Shown one piece after another: positions 1 to 14,205 of a stretch of DNA of 64,000 bases; positions within the stretch are counted from its first letter, which is position 1; every line of letters starts with the position of its first letter. The stretch comes from Bugula neritina (taxonomy: Eukaryota; Bryozoa; Gymnolaemata; Cheilostomatida; Bugulidae). The stretch is taken from NCBI GenBank assembly GCA_964035545.1, contig OZ037769.1:2511001-2575000 (forward strand). Reading direction: 5' to 3'. The notes under the pieces were generated by a model. That model did no database searches. It was not told where the DNA came from and saw only the letters and a list, made by a program, of their open reading frames with translations. The position numbers were made by a program, and so were the translations under genes.

Positions 1-99
1 ATAACTCCAGTAGTTCACTGGAAGCACAGCTAGATGGAAACCGATGGCAAATTCAAGTAACAGGATATCATGCCCACACACGGTTCATCACTAACCTCT

Positions 100-345
100 T
101 TATAGTTATATGTCTATATATGTGTGTATATATGTCTATGTGTGTATATGTCTATGAATGTGTGTATACTGTATGTCTATATATGTGTGTATACTGTATG
201 TCTATATATGTGTGTATACTGTATGTCTATGTATGTGTGTATATGTCTATATATGTGTGTATATGTCCATATATGTGTGTATATGTCCATATATGTGTGT
301 ATGTGCCTATATATGTGTGTATGTGCCTATATATGATGTATAGAG
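100..345. repeat. TGTATATATGTC-type microsatellite
   Basis: Degenerate alternation of TGTGTGTATATGTC and TATATATG blocks, with a 35-bp higher period visible around 165-240 (ACTGTATGTCTATATATGTG recurs). The open frames across it on the plus strand are low-complexity Cys/Val/Tyr/Met strings and are not genes. Confidence 0.9.
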
Positions 346-1324
346 TATGATATTGGGGCTACTAATTTATTCTGCCCACCATTATCATTCTAATGAGATG
401 TTGAGAAGGTTTGTACAAGTGTCAAGTGCTGCCCAACCCATGGCTACATCGGCCAGCTATGTGAACTTATATTCCGAACTGTTATTATACTCTGTATGAA
501 TATAAATTCATATAATTAATTAAGTCAAGCTCCTAGATGTGAAATATAATATTTGTTGTTTTCAAAGCACAGAAAATTTAGCATTGCTACATCTAAAGTT
601 TAAACCAATCCTGCTTCTAGTTGACCTATATACTATTTTCAGATATTTCACAGTCAGGAAATAAGCAATTATTTGCTTGCATAACAGAAAACCTAAACGC
701 TACAATCATAACGACTGTATCAGACAGTGACTAAGCTGCATAAGATTTATTTGTAAGACATGAGTAAGTTAAGCTATTAAATGATATAAAAAAACTTAGA
801 TGACGTTTCATACAGTTCGAAGCAACCTACGTGTGCCATGTAAATAGCTTTATAATCACAAGTGTTGACTAACAATGTCGAGTGGACACCTAAAGTTTCC
901 TCTTTAATTTGGCTCATTACTGATTTACCGATAACATCAGCAATTATTTTAAATATTTTGCATAAATAATATATTATAATTATAAGAGATTTTGCATAAT
1001 CATCCAATGCAAGAGCTATGACCAGAGTCATGATGAGTATTGGTAGTATTGTATAGTTGAACTGTAACTATAACAAATAAGGAAGTTGACTTTTTACAAC
1101 TTAAAAATTGTGTATGTCCTTTAAGAAAAACTTATATTTTAGTATTTAATCTGTATACGATTTCTGTAAAATGTATTGATTAAAATCTTTAGAAGTCTTG
1201 TTAATTTAGATAAGATAAACTATAATAATTGCATTTATTAAATATTAAATTTGAAAATGAGTCATGAGTAAAGCTGATCGGTGGTTTCTGTACAACCAAA
1301 TTTTAGAACAAACATTGCTATATG

Positions 1325-1440
1325 ATACTATGGAGCTGACACCATAGTACTGACACCATAGTGTTGATACCATAGTGCTGACACCGTAGTGCTGACACCA
1401 TGGTGCTGACACCATAGTGCTGACACCATAGTGCTGACAA
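1325..1440. repeat. 15-bp minisatellite
   Basis: About seven to eight copies of a unit close to CCATAGTGCTGACAC, with point variants. It is flanked by unique AT-rich DNA. Confidence 0.9.
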
Positions 1441-4400
1441 AATAGAGGAGCTGGCGAACTTGCCAAATATTTTAAATACAAATTATTAATTTATATGACA
1501 CATGAATTTACACTATCTAAAAATGTTTCTATATGTATAGAAATTCTATTATTATTATATTATTCAACCAGCAAGACTAATGTATTGACGATTGTTGAAA
1601 CATTGTGGACACAACTCCTACTAGCTTCCAACTAAACTAGTGAGCTAATTTCCTCAATATAATACTTGGCAGCAGAAATAGACGAATATTAGTTGGCAGC
1701 GCTACAAAAAGTGTACATGTCATGAATAACTTAAACTCTAGAACTACAAAGAATGTTAATTTCAAGCATAGCTACGTGTTCAATCGATGAATATTAATGA
1801 CGGTTAATTGATGATGGAAATCTTGATTATAATTTAATAGGAGTTATATCATTTCGTGAAAATAGCAAAAAATTGTGTTGCAATTGTAGTTATAAACTCA
1901 TTTGTCATCCTAATTGTCAATTATAAATCGGTTAAAGTCCGTCAAAAAGTCAAGCAAGAGAAGCACATTTTTATAATGTTTTTAAAAACTTCTATTTCGA
2001 AAGTGCCATGAAATGTAGCTGCAACACAATATTCAGAGTGGTTAAACTACTAAAGAGAAAAGTGTTATCTCCACATGATGTAGTTTTCAGAGCTAGTTTA
2101 TTTTAGACAAAGAGTGAGTGAGTCATGATGAATTATACGGCCTCTCATTGGCCGAAGCTAAGCTAACCACTTTGCACCATCTGCGCAGTTCTTGATCCTT
2201 TTCAATTGCATATGCACTCCACCTAATTTTTTATCACCTTTTATTCCTGCTGCCTGACAAAATTATCAAATACCAAAAAATGGAACAATTTTAAAATGCT
2301 AACTCAGTTTAACACAAAACAAAGTACAACAACAAAAGAAAGAACACTGTAAAGGTCAAAAACAGTGACCTCTCACAACACCGAGAGTTATACAACGATT
2401 ACCTTTAATAATCTTTTCATCACAGCTCTAAAAGGTGACAAACCAGCACATTTACTTAACTGGCACATTATTTAGGATTTACAGAGTTTATCATACATAC
2501 TAAGAGCTAAAAATTATAATGGATTAGGATTTCCACTATCTAGATAAAGGCATTGTAGTACAGGCTTAACCAGCTAATAACCACAAACAGGAAAAATATG
2601 ATAGCATTATTATTTTAAAACTCTAATAATTACGGAAAATACGGATCATCAAAAACAAATAAACTAGAAACTGAAAGGTCATGCTGAGATTTCATTACTG
2701 GGGTCGATCTGAGAACAACCAACTCTTTTAGTTTATAGAATTACTAGCCAGTGGGAGGTGACACTAATTTAAGACAAAAAGATTCAAATTAATTTCAAAC
2801 TCATTAAACTTTCGAGTAATTAAAATTCAATTAATAAGCCGTCTGCTACACCATATCATGGCTGGTATCTCAGGACATGCATATATAATTATTGCCGAAT
2901 CTGACACAAAGCTACATTTAGTCACTTACTAAAAATCAATATTTACAGCACTGACTGATGAATAGCGCATGACAGTACCAGGTTTCCTGAACTCTGTAAT
3001 GCAGTAGTTAGATAATTTTTAAAAGCCTTTTGTATGTAATTTCTCTCCATGGCAATTAATAGGTAATAGGAGAGTATTTGCTAACTAAAAGCATTAATTA
3101 TAAAACTGGTATTTTTAGCAAATGGCTGTTTAGCGTAATGAACATGTTCCAGGATGTAGGCATCGCGTCCACCTGAGATTCAGCAGCTTGGAATCAGTCC
3201 AGTTAAGCTTTGATTGCAATTTAAGTGATCAGATGCATGAGAATTATTATATATTAGAGTCATTTAATTAGTAAGAAAAATATTGGACATTACAACATAT
3301 CCGATTCTCGGATGAAAATAGCAGATAAAAGGAAGGAAAACATGCGATAATACAACACCACTTCATTTCACCAAATAGAGTGTGTGGTAGGAGTGGGTGG
3401 TAAGAAATTAGGACACAAATTCAGCTGAAAATTAAATGAATCTTTCACACCAACATTAAAACCGTAAATGCATTGCTAGAAAGCAGAACAATATTCCTAG
3501 CCAATGTACATAATTATGACTTTGATTATTATTACTTGCTTTTAGCTATCAACTGAAACTGAATTAAGTTTCAATTTGTAATGTTTAGATTTGATTATAT
3601 TTTTTTGAAACTGTTCATCATAAGTAAATGAGCTTTTAAAAATCAGCTTGCCAACATATTAAAGTACACATTTTTTATTGCATGATTAACTTTGAGGACA
3701 GCATGATATTATCTCAGCAAAGTGGCTATCTTCAGACTATATTAAACCAAGTAACAGATGTGCATAGAATATGGATATTAGCATATCCCCCTTCCTACTC
3801 CCACTCAAGACCAATACAGCCAGACACCGTGTAGCATGTAGTAACACCATTTTAGAGTCCATAAATAATTCAAGTTTATTTATAGAAACTAAAACTCATT
3901 AATGGACAAAAGATGATTTAGAATGAGTAAAATATGGCAATTTTGAACATTATTACAGACTAATTATGCATTCATGAAGAAACAATAAATGTTACTCTGG
4001 TTAGTCATGTTGGCCAACGGGTTCATGTCATTTCGACATAAGTAGCAAAATTTAAGCCAACTTTAGTGTTTAATATTCTATCTGCATTGCTAATCGGTGA
4101 TGGAGCAATCATTTTACAATCCAGCAATGATATTTCTCAAACTGAGGGCTGGATAGAAAATGTGTCTAGTAAAAAACAAACAGTCACTCTAACAACATCT
4201 GCAAAAAGTCTAATAATGTCACATTAAATATAAATCAACCCCAAATGAATTATTTGGATATTTTGATGAAAACCCTCGTCAATTAAACCCAGAATTTATA
4301 TGAAGTTTAAAATTAATTATTATGGCAACTACGGAATTTGTCAGTAAAACTATATTTCTCTTGCTAAGATGCACACTGTTTAATAACTCAAATAAAATTT

Positions 4401-4834
4401 TCTGCACTAAATATATTACCAACTGAATATTTATATTGACTTGCGTGTGCCATGAAAAGCATATTTTGAAGTTACGGACCCTTGTAAGCTGAAAGTACAA
4501 CTCCCACTTAACTTACACTACACATCGGCTTATACAAGGTATTGATTTATTTAAAATTCAAACTAGTTAATGTTGCAAGTTGTGCTCTCTTTTAATACAA
4601 ACGCATTCGAGTAATACATTTCATTCTATCAACATTAACAAGTATATATAATATTGGACACTTCGCTCTTTTGTACACCAATGTACTGATACTCCTATAT
4701 TTCACCAGTAACTACTAACAACTTTATACTAGAGGTAATAACTGAGCACACTAGAGGTACTGAGTATACTAGAGATACTAACTGAGCATAGTAGAGGCAC
4801 GAGTTACTGGTACCCATGAAACTCATACACTTAC

Positions 4835-5549
4835 CTACAGCAGGATATGGCACAAATCTTCCCAGCAAAGCTTTTACTTCTGGTGTGAATCCTTTTAATT
4901 TAGAGAGACCAACATTCAAACCAACCTATATTATTAATAGTTATATATATCATATATTATTAATAATCATATATATATATAATATATTATTAATACATGA
5001 TGACTTTTCTGAATTCACACTAGGGAAAATAGAAACTTCTTTCACATTGCTGACAGCTTAGTTTAATTATTCATGCTACACTCAAGCTAACAGCAAAAAT
5101 AACCGAGTCATTAGACACCATGGCCACCGAAATCTAAACTATGTTCAAAGTTTAAAGAGATCAGCTGCTGTGGTCTATTGAGTCAAAAATCTGGCCTGGT
5201 AGGTGCGAAGTTTTGGGTTCGAACCCCGGGATGGTCTTTGGCGATGTTAGGAAATGCATCGGATCGATCATGCATCATTGCTCTTGTGTCACAGCAAAAG
5301 TCCCCAAACCATGCTAGAAGGCACAGTTGTTAGTTCACTAAAAACCTTTACCATCAGGAGTTATTACAGAGATGGTAGCTTCACACAGATGAGATTTTAT
5401 CTTAGTTCAAAAAGAGAAAACTTACAGCTATGGAGACAGCACTGCCCACAGCTCCAAAATATCCCATCAGAAGACTGCTAGTAGGTGTAGGCTGAAAAGA
5501 AGGAGATAAAATAAAATACTGCAAGTGTGTGTTTGTGCACGTGTGCACA

Positions 5550-5598
<49 letters not shown>

Positions 5599-7832
5599 TG
5601 CGTGTGTGCGTGTGTGCGTGTGTGCGTGTGTGTCTGTGTGTGAGTGTGTGTCTGTGTGAGTGTGTGTCTGTGTGTCTGTGTGTGAGTGCGTGTGAGTGTG
5701 TGTGTACGTATTTAGACATGTGTGTGGTGCATTAATAGCATATCTATTAGTGTAGAATGTCCTACCTTAGTAGCATTTCTATTAGCGTAATTATACCAGG
5801 CATTATGACTCTGATTCAACCACTGCCATAAGATAGTAGCTCCTATACTCTGATTGGGTAAGAGAAGACCCACAACCTAAAGCATTCAATATAAAATGTA
5901 CAGCTCTGTAATCTACACAAGAAAAACTCTTCTGAATCTCACACTTTTCTGAGAGTTTATTTCAATACTCTTAGTTGTCACCAACTGAGTGAGTCAGTAG
6001 AGTAGAGTATCAAAAATAAATAGTAAATTTCAAAATTTAAAACTTTGCTTGCAATAACAAAGTCAAGAATAATTTTTTAAAATTTTGCTTAAAAACATTA
6101 AAATACACATAAAACATTTGCAAAACAAATTAAAAAATATATCTTTTGTACTGCATATAACATCATTTATTTGTTGCTAACAAACAGAATTGATTAGATC
6201 ACTTTCACTAAGTCATAGTACAGCACGTCTGACACCAGGCAAGGCTGATAAAATCATTTGTTACAATATCAACTGAAAAGAGAACACAACTACATTTATG
6301 AGTACTTGCCAAAAAATTTGAAAGCATAACCGTATTTTCTGCTTTGTCAATTTGGCCAATTTCTTTTAAATTATACTAATCATTGTCAAAAGAATGTATA
6401 CTCACTATATTATTATATATCTAACTTACTACTGGTGTATTGAATGCTAATACACACTATATTATTATATATCTAACTTACTACTGGTGTGTTGAATGAT
6501 AATACTCACTATATTATTATATATCTAACTTACTACTGGTATGTTGAATGATAATACCCACTATATTATTATATATCTAACTTACTACTGGTATGTTGAA
6601 TGATAATACCCACTATATTATTATATATCTAACTTACTACTGGTGTGTTGAATGATAATACTCACTATATTATTATATATCTAACTTACTACTGGTGTGT
6701 TGAAAGGTATAAAGCCAGACATCCTCACAGGCATGAACACTTTCTGACCAGTATCGGGGTGTATGATGGATTGTTTAATGCGCTGGGCTTCCCACAATTC
6801 CTTGTCAGTAACTGCAGGACTTATTGTGCCTTTCTCATAACTGTCCAGCAGATCTGTAGCTGCTTTCAGCCTAGTCTAGTGAACAGACAGGATTGTGAAA
6901 AACGGCAAATATTACGTCATTTCTGCGGACTTATAAATAATTCTCCAAATAGACAGGTAATATCAGCACACATATAGATGCAAATAAATTTTGAAAAGCC
7001 AAGCTGAAAGTGCTTTACAACCAACTACTAAGCTAGTTTTGACAAGAAAATTTTGTCAAGCATTGATTTTACCAAAATACAGTTTCTAAAAAGTGTAATA
7101 TTGGTTTCATTGCAGAAGAGGAACGAATAAAATCCTACTTTAAGAATACTCTAGTGGTCCAACTAACCGAACCTTACCAAGTGCTCAGAATACACAAACT
7201 CACATCGGATACAAAGAGACTCCTTGGGTCTACCAGCCCGCAGAAGTGAAGCAGCCGTCCTTTGAAAGTGCTCTACAAGAAAGACATCATGTAGGTGTAG
7301 GCGGACATGGAATGGTCAGAAAGTTTCAGGTGTACAGTATAAGCAACCACACATCTTTTTCAGTACACAAAACTCTAGAAACCTATGAACATTATTAGCA
7401 TGCCCTGCTCTTATGCAATTAAAAATGACAAATCAGCAACATTACTATCTATTATTATAATTTAATTCAAATTTTAATTAAATTAAGTTAAAAAACATAA
7501 TTAACAGAAACTTATGACTAATAAAATCAGTCTTTTATCAAATGTTTCAAGGTAACAATTGTTCTATTTCAATATTAAATCACATTTCATATTGATCTCT
7601 ACTTCAATAATTGATCATTGGAGGCTAAAAAGTCATTCGGTATAAATCATTATGAATTTGAACTTTTTAGGGCATCTTCATATATAAGTTACAATTTTTC
7701 TGAAAACAAAACTAAGAGGTTTTGAAATATAAAGCAGCAAAATAGAAAACGTTTATACAAAATTGGTACCTGGTCATACATGGTACCACCTAGTTTAAAG
7801 GGTGGCGGGAAGGTCACTTTGGAGTCATCCAT
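4835..7832 (-). CDS. SFXN5: Sideroflexin, SFXN5 type (5' two thirds; C-terminal exons not in view)
   Basis: Sideroflexins are multi-pass inner mitochondrial membrane amino-acid/carboxylate carriers; SFXN5 is the citrate/serine-type member. Six exons in transcription order: 7770-7832, 7204-7272, 6690-6875, 5766-5876, 5426-5491, 4835-4925, all phase 0 until the last, which ends in phase 1. They give about 195 residues against roughly 340 for the family. The start ATG at 7832 opens [12 protein letters not shown], followed by [19 protein letters not shown], an [17 protein letters not shown] block, then [10 protein letters not shown] and [20 protein letters not shown], the sideroflexin signature. 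Next come [13 protein letters not shown] and [11 protein letters not shown], hydrophobic membrane segments. The PNQS and [10 protein letters not shown] wording is closer to SFXN5 than to SFXN1-3. The exon-3 donor sits inside a tandem array. A non-coding 5' exon is possible, because an AG lies just before the ATG. Confidence 0.93.
5185..5245 (+). mobile_element. Partial tRNA-like SINE head
   Basis: GGCCTGGTAGGTGCGAAG followed by GGGTTCGAACCCC, a perfect B-box. No full cloverleaf can be drawn. It lies in the SFXN5 intron between exons 5426-5491 and 4835-4925. Confidence 0.45.
5521..5720. repeat. SFXN5: TG/CA microsatellite in a SFXN5 intron
   Basis: A pure (TG)n run followed by TG blocks interrupted by C, A and GT variants, in the intron between exons 5766-5876 and 5426-5491. 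It begins about 30 nt past the donor of the upstream exon. Long Cys/Val and His/Thr open frames across it are artefacts. Confidence 0.95.
6421..6732. repeat. SFXN5: 52-bp minisatellite containing a real splice donor
   Basis: Six copies of a 52-bp unit start at 6421, 6473, 6525, 6577, 6629 and 6681. On the minus strand each carries the last 15 exonic bases of SFXN5 exon 3, or a one-base variant, followed by GTAAGTTAGATATATA. The copy at 6681 is the functional exon end (donor G at 6689); the other five lie in the intron and are potential decoy donors. Confidence 0.95.
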
Positions 7833-10800
7833 CCTATATCACACCAGCTCCCACTAATATAGAATAAATATTATGTTTAGGACAGATAAATACAATGTAT
7901 AGAAATTTCACTAGTTTTAAGTTTAAATTTTCAAACAAATTAATATATTAATTATTGCTATTAATACGATCGACATGTGAATGATTAGAATCGCAGCACA
8001 GAGCTTCTGCTGGTAGATCCTAATTCTAGTCACATCGTAGAAGCTGATGCCAAAAAATTATTTTTAGCCATGAAAAGAAAAATATAGGTTAAGAGATATA
8101 ATAAGCTATTCAGGAACACAGGGATATCTACACACTAACACGCATGGCAGTGATACCCGTCTACTCCATTACTGAATTAAACTGTATGAAAATAAGCATA
8201 AAATATTACTATTACAGATAGAGTTGCATAAACAGTCATTACCTATAAATAGAATGAATATGTAGAAAAGATCGCTAAGAGCTAACACATTGACACCTTA
8301 AAAAGTCTGTTGGCTAATGGTGGATGAAGGAGAGTAGATGAAGGGGGAGTAGATGAAGGGGGTGAATGGAGGAAGAGTGGATGAAAGGGGGAGTGGATGA
8401 AGGGGTGAATGAAGGGAGAGTAGCTGAATAGAGATTGTGGATGAAGGGGGAATGGATGGACATGTTGGTATTATATATCATAAAGCATATAACGCCAAGT
8501 TAGATGTATATTGGAAAAAAACCGTAAATATTTATTACTGAAGTTAAGAACAAGACTTATACATGCAAGTAGCATGGTTATTCACAGTATTGGGCTAATA
8601 AAGTTGCTCTAGAATAGAGAAAAATGATTTGAGATTTTTTTAAATACTACTGGTGGAAAAAGATAAGCAACTAAAATGTGTTTAAAGAATTATTTAGATA
8701 TGTTAAAGAATTCCTGGCATCAGCTAGTGATCAAAATCCCAAATTTTATCAGAACATGTGTACACAAAATGTATTATAAAACAAACCTGTTTGGGCATAC
8801 AACCCTTAAACAGTCTGTAGATAATAGCTAAGATATATATGAATATTTTAATACTATATAAATGTAATCTTTCAAAAATGCTTACATGAATGCTAGTAGC
8901 TAAAACAGTCATACTGATATACTTATATACCCAAAATTCCTATTCATAAGGTTATTGTGGCTTTTTATGGAATATTCAACTAATGTTGCACCGGTATTAA
9001 GTCTTGAATAAAAAGCACGTTAGGGTTATTTTAGGCTAGACCTGTTGCTGTTGCAGCATCAGAGTACACGAAGGCACCAGCATATTGAAAAGGGATTGTA
9101 CTTTACTGCATATATACCACATGCATGCTTGCACCCTCATGAACAGTCATAGACGTAGTGCAGTGTCTACACCAGCTTGTCTGATATAGCCCTCCATATT
9201 ACAACTTCCAATATAATCCAAACCCTAAAATTTCTTTGAGTTGTATAACTTCTTTTAGACATGCTTACAATTTGACTACAAAAACGTTGTGTTATGGTCA
9301 ACAAACAAGTTACACTTGAGTCGCCTGATTTTATAACTTCTGCTTAGTGAAAGGTGACAAGCTGTGCCAAGTGCTAGGTGCTATAATTAGGTCAAGAGTG
9401 CCAATGGAAAACAACTTTTTCTATATATAAAGTCTCATGTGAGAACCAGGTCACGCACTTCCTTTAATAACTTATGCTTAGAAAACGTTGTTTAGCCTTT
9501 TTAAAATCATTTAAAATTTATGAAACAAGTTCAGAATATAAAGCAGTTAAACAATTGCAAAGAAAGCCAGATTAAGTTTGAGTTGATAATAAAACAGTCA
9601 AGTCTTTTAGAGTTATTTACTGAACAAATTCACCGTTAATACACGTTTTAAACTGAAATTCCTACTTGAAATATATTTTGAAGTCAAAATAGGCAGAAGT
9701 GTTTCTACTAGCCTTACACACAAAGCAATTCACCAATGACACTGTCATTGCAGTTCACCAATGCACGTGATATTTGGGTTCAGAATAGCTGTTCATATTT
9801 GCTATGCAGCATAAGCTTGCTTTACCCTGCATGTATTATTAGGTCAGTAAACTATTACCTGTAAGTTTTGCTATATCTCAACCTCAAGTACCTATTAGCA
9901 TCTGGCATTGATTTTCAAGTCTGCTTTTGATTTCTGCATCTGATATACTACGTATGAATCTTTTGTATTTAAACTCCAGTGCAGTTAATAATATTTCAGA
10001 CAGTATATTCTACTTCACTTTCCATTTGCCTAGTTATTTGTCATGTAAGCTGCATGTCATTAAATCACCATGTTTAAGTTTTTCAGGAGGGACGACTATA
10101 GGCCACTTGCCAATGACATCTTGACCTCAGTCATTATTGCAATGCTCACTGCCACGGCTTTTTTACTACACAATGCAGTCACTGTTATGGCAATAATTAC
10201 CATAGAATACAACTGCTTCACATACATTACGCCCCCATGCAAATGGATTTTTCATTGCGACAATGTCAATGGAATGAAACCACAACCGTAGGTGCAAACC
10301 GCAACCAAAAATCCATGCTGCAAGCTTCCTGTACGAATCCATTTGAAGCATGGAACACGGTGATGTTGACTTCAGCTTAATAGATTCAAAGTAGTAGCAG
10401 CAGGGAGGCTAATAGAAATATTATAGAATAAAAAAGCTTTAAGAATTCAATGAACGACTGCATGATTTTATCTATCAAATTGTTTTCACTGATAAATGTT
10501 TTCATAAAATACCATATTTTAGTTATACACAAGGTTACGCTACTCAAAACTAGGGTCTAATCAAACCATTCAATTATTCACATTGATTAATAACATTTAT
10601 TTTTGTTTACTGATTAAAATTAGGCATTAAAAAAATTAATTCAAATTCTTGACCTGGTATAAAAATTTGGTGATTATATAAACCAGTCTGCAACATTTAC
10701 TGTCTTACAGTATAATAATAAATTATTTCTTTTATTATCATATTAATTACGATTATGATTACCATCTAATATGAATTATAATGATATCTATAGGCATAAT

Positions 10801-11817
10801 CATAATGACTATTATTAAGTATTATTGACAGCCTCCATCATTCTAAGTCCACATATCACTATAAGTATAAGTGCATAGCTATAAGTATAAGTAGATGATT
10901 AAGTATGTGCATCGCAATCAGCAACGCTAACTTGGATCAACATGAGTCTGATCATGAGACTAAGTATTACTATTACTATTAGTATTAGTATTACTATTAC
11001 TGTTAGCATTAGGTACTATTAGTACCTATGGCTATTAGTATTACTACAACTATAATTGCACTACGCTGTTAGTGTACACTGCAAGATTAGAAATAAATCT
11101 TTAGGCTTACTCTGACTGTACCTGCGTTACTTTGTTCATTGTTAGCGTTAGATTTACTCTTAAAGTTACTCTGAAGTCTAAGGCCTTAGTTAGCGTAACT
11201 GAATACTTGAGCTAGTCTACACTTAAGGCTGAAGTAAAATAAGTTACAAACTACATTACATAATCATGCAAAAATAAACAACAAAAATATATACACAATC
11301 AAACGTTTACCACGTACGCTTGTAAGTATAAGCACCCTAGGCCTAGGCAAAGTCAACTGGCAGACTTCGAGTCTTGAGTTGCAGGTACTTGCTAACTTGC
11401 AGGCGATGTGTTGAAGGAACTTGTAAAAAATAAAGAAAATACAAATCGTTATAATTTACTATGCGTCGTTAGATGGCGTTAATATTCCGATATACTTATT
11501 AAGGCGGCAAGTACATTCGATCTATAAATAATAATATCTAAGTGAAAATTGCTACAATTCTAGGCTTGTCTGAAATGCTAACGACATACGAACGCATTGG
11601 GTACGCATATTTGCAAAGCTGCGTCGGTTAATAAGTAATAACGCTGCAAAAATAAAGGTTATATAAATTATAATAATCCAATCATTTTCAAAAGCATGAT
11701 TAGCTATCTATCTTCTTCTAGAGTTTCAAACCCAAAACTATGTCTTTATTTTGCACATGCTTTGCTAATCTTAAAATAGTTTATTGTTGTCTATTTATAG
11801 ATTGAATGACGGCACAG

Positions 11818-11827
11818 GTCACGTGAC
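11818..11827. promoter_or_regulatory. Palindromic E-box GTCACGTGAC (candidate)
   Basis: A perfect 10-bp palindrome equal to the consensus for bHLH-zip factors (USF, MITF/TFE family). It lies about 4 kb upstream of the SFXN5 ATG and 3 kb upstream of the HDAC ATG, so it could be near either promoter. A second identical copy lies at 25395-25404 in an HDAC intron. Function is only inferred from the motif. Confidence 0.3.
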
Positions 11828-14205
11828 TAGTTAATATCCGGTGAGGCATGTCTTGGAATATTTTGCAGTGTACAGAAACCTGAGTTTGAATTTGAAAAGC
11901 TAAAATTCTTGAAAGTACTAATACTCGCAATAAATGTGTAAGTGTCTAGTTATAAGCTTAACTTAACTTAGCCTAACTTAGCTTTGTGTTTAGTGAATTA
12001 CAATATGAATATGACCCTTGGACTAAGCGCCAGTATGAGTATCAGTATGAGTATGGCCTTTGAGTTTGACTTTTGAGTTTGAGAATCAGAATGAGACGGA
12101 ATTTCAGTTTGACTTTGAGTATCACTATCAGTATGACGTATCAGTATGCATTTTGATTTTCATTTTGCTATTTTTTAAGTCGAAGTTTTACATTTATTTT
12201 CATCTTTACATTGATCTTGATTTATACTAATGCTTATGCCCGTAACACTAACAGGTGACTTTAACTTAGTCTTACGTTATGGTTATGCCAAGCCTAAATT
12301 TAAACTCTAAATTTATGTGCATGAAAATTACTATGATCATCATATTCATGATGATGATGATGGTGTTAATTGTTATCATAATCATTGTCATTAAGTTTAT
12401 GATCAGCCCAATCGTTAATGACTAATGAGAATTGGCTTTGGTGTTAATATTAACGGTTTTTATACGCCTAGCCCTGTGAGTGTGACTGTCAATGTGAGAT
12501 TAAGTATTGGTGCTACGCCTACCGCGCAAGTTTTCTATCTGCCAGATTTAGCGTCACGGTTACACTGACACTCACTATGAGTGTAGCTGTAAGACCAAGT
12601 GTCAGTGTGTGTCACTGTTGGCAACACCTGTAATAATATTATTAGTAATACTAATGCCAATAGTCACATAATGAAATTCATACTGATACATGGAATCAAA
12701 TTGAAATAGTCATACTGATTGATACTCATACTAACTTAAAATCTAAGACTAATGTCTTCGACTTGGTCTAACCACTCGAGCTGATTATTATAGAATAATT
12801 CATAAGAATTATTGTACTATATATATTAATTATTTATTTCCACATCATGTCATATAAGTATAAGTATATGCCTTATGAGTATTATAGTATTAGTATTAAA
12901 TTTACTTTAATATAAAATTGAATGATAAATATATTAATTATCAACATGGATAGCAATATTTAATTTTATATATTATCATTACGCTCAAAATGGTAATATT
13001 AATTGTTATTACTTGCAGTTCTTTTTATAAATATTAAAATGAAGTTTACCAATAATACTAATAGTAATAGAGTAAATCAACAGCTATAAAATAATAAAAT
13101 TAAATGCAATAATTTGAATCAACATTAACTGAGAACATTAGTGATCATTGAATGGAATTAATTACCAAGTGACTTACTTAGTTTATTTTTTGTATTTATA
13201 TTAAATAGAATTATAATAAATATTTGTTTTATAATCAAAGCATTTATATGTTATAAAAAAGGGGCAAAACCTGAAGCAGCTGCTGTTCATAAATTGGGTT
13301 ATATTTTATGCATCGTTGCACAAGCAAAATAATTTTAAATAGTACTTTGTCAAATTAAATTAACTTTAAAGCAACCCACAAATCAACAACTACTTATATT
13401 TGTAATTTAATAGTAATTAATGTCATCATAATCATTTTTGTGGATGGTTTGATGTGTTTTGATACAATTATATTTTGGATAACTGTCAACTTCAGCAAAA
13501 CCAGTACACAATAGCTTTGTAATTGTATGATAACAATCTGTATAGTTATAAATTTGGGAAAGGGTATAGCTTCTAAGCTTTCTATTTCAACTTTTGCTGT
13601 TTTTATAGGCAGTCATCACTTGTGTACAGGCTTTCAACCTATATTTTATATGTAGCCTAGAACCACGGCTAAAAATTCCCAGGAAAGTTTTTTTTAAGTA
13701 TTTGTAGTCATTGCTATTATAGGTGCAACAAATTAAGCAATTTCATTTGAGTAGCACAATAAGCTTTGTAAAGCCAATGATTTAAACTAGCTAACATTGG
13801 GCTGTCACTAAACACATTTTTCGCAGCCAGAAATTTTTAAATTTAGCAACTGGTGAAATGAATAAATAGCAGTATAGCACAAATTCCTGATAATTAAATT
13901 CAATTCAGCAAAGAAATAGTCAAAAACAGTTATACCTTGTGGTGAAATTGAGTTGACAAACTATCTTACCCCATCTCAAAATAGAATACTTTTCATTTGC
14001 ACTGCAGTGGTGTTATACTGTTGTGTAAATGTGATGCTTCACATTTTATATTTGCAATTAGTTTAACTTGAAAAGCGTATTATTTTCAAGTTCGAAACAA
14101 ATGCTTATATTTGGGTACTCTTAGTTTTCTCAAAAATATATTCTTTATGTATGCCAAATAGAAAGTTCACCAGTATCAACTTTAGCTCAATTTTGCTCCT
14201 ATTTA

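Larger units (their letters stand above)
1..4834. other. AT-rich non-coding stretch, presumed long intron or 3' side of SFXN5
   Basis: I found no exon on either strand that I can support. The sideroflexin reading frame stops at a donor at 4834 and about 145 C-terminal residues are missing, so this stretch is probably one long intron whose downstream exons lie beyond the left edge. It holds a TGTATATATGTC-type microsatellite near the left end and a 15-bp repeat near 1325-1440; the rest looks like unstructured AT-rich sequence. A fragment on the minus strand at 1-60 reads through as a hydrophobic peptide, but it has in-frame stops and no acceptor just upstream. Confidence 0.5.

Noticed and set aside
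1-60. Minus-strand hydrophobic peptide that could be a sideroflexin C-terminal segment
   Set aside because: In-frame stops lie upstream with no acceptor between them and the segment; similarity is only hydrophobicity.
9927-10351. Overlapping open frames on both strands near 10 kb
   Set aside because: Short, no recognisable domain, no splice or start context; no evidence of coding.
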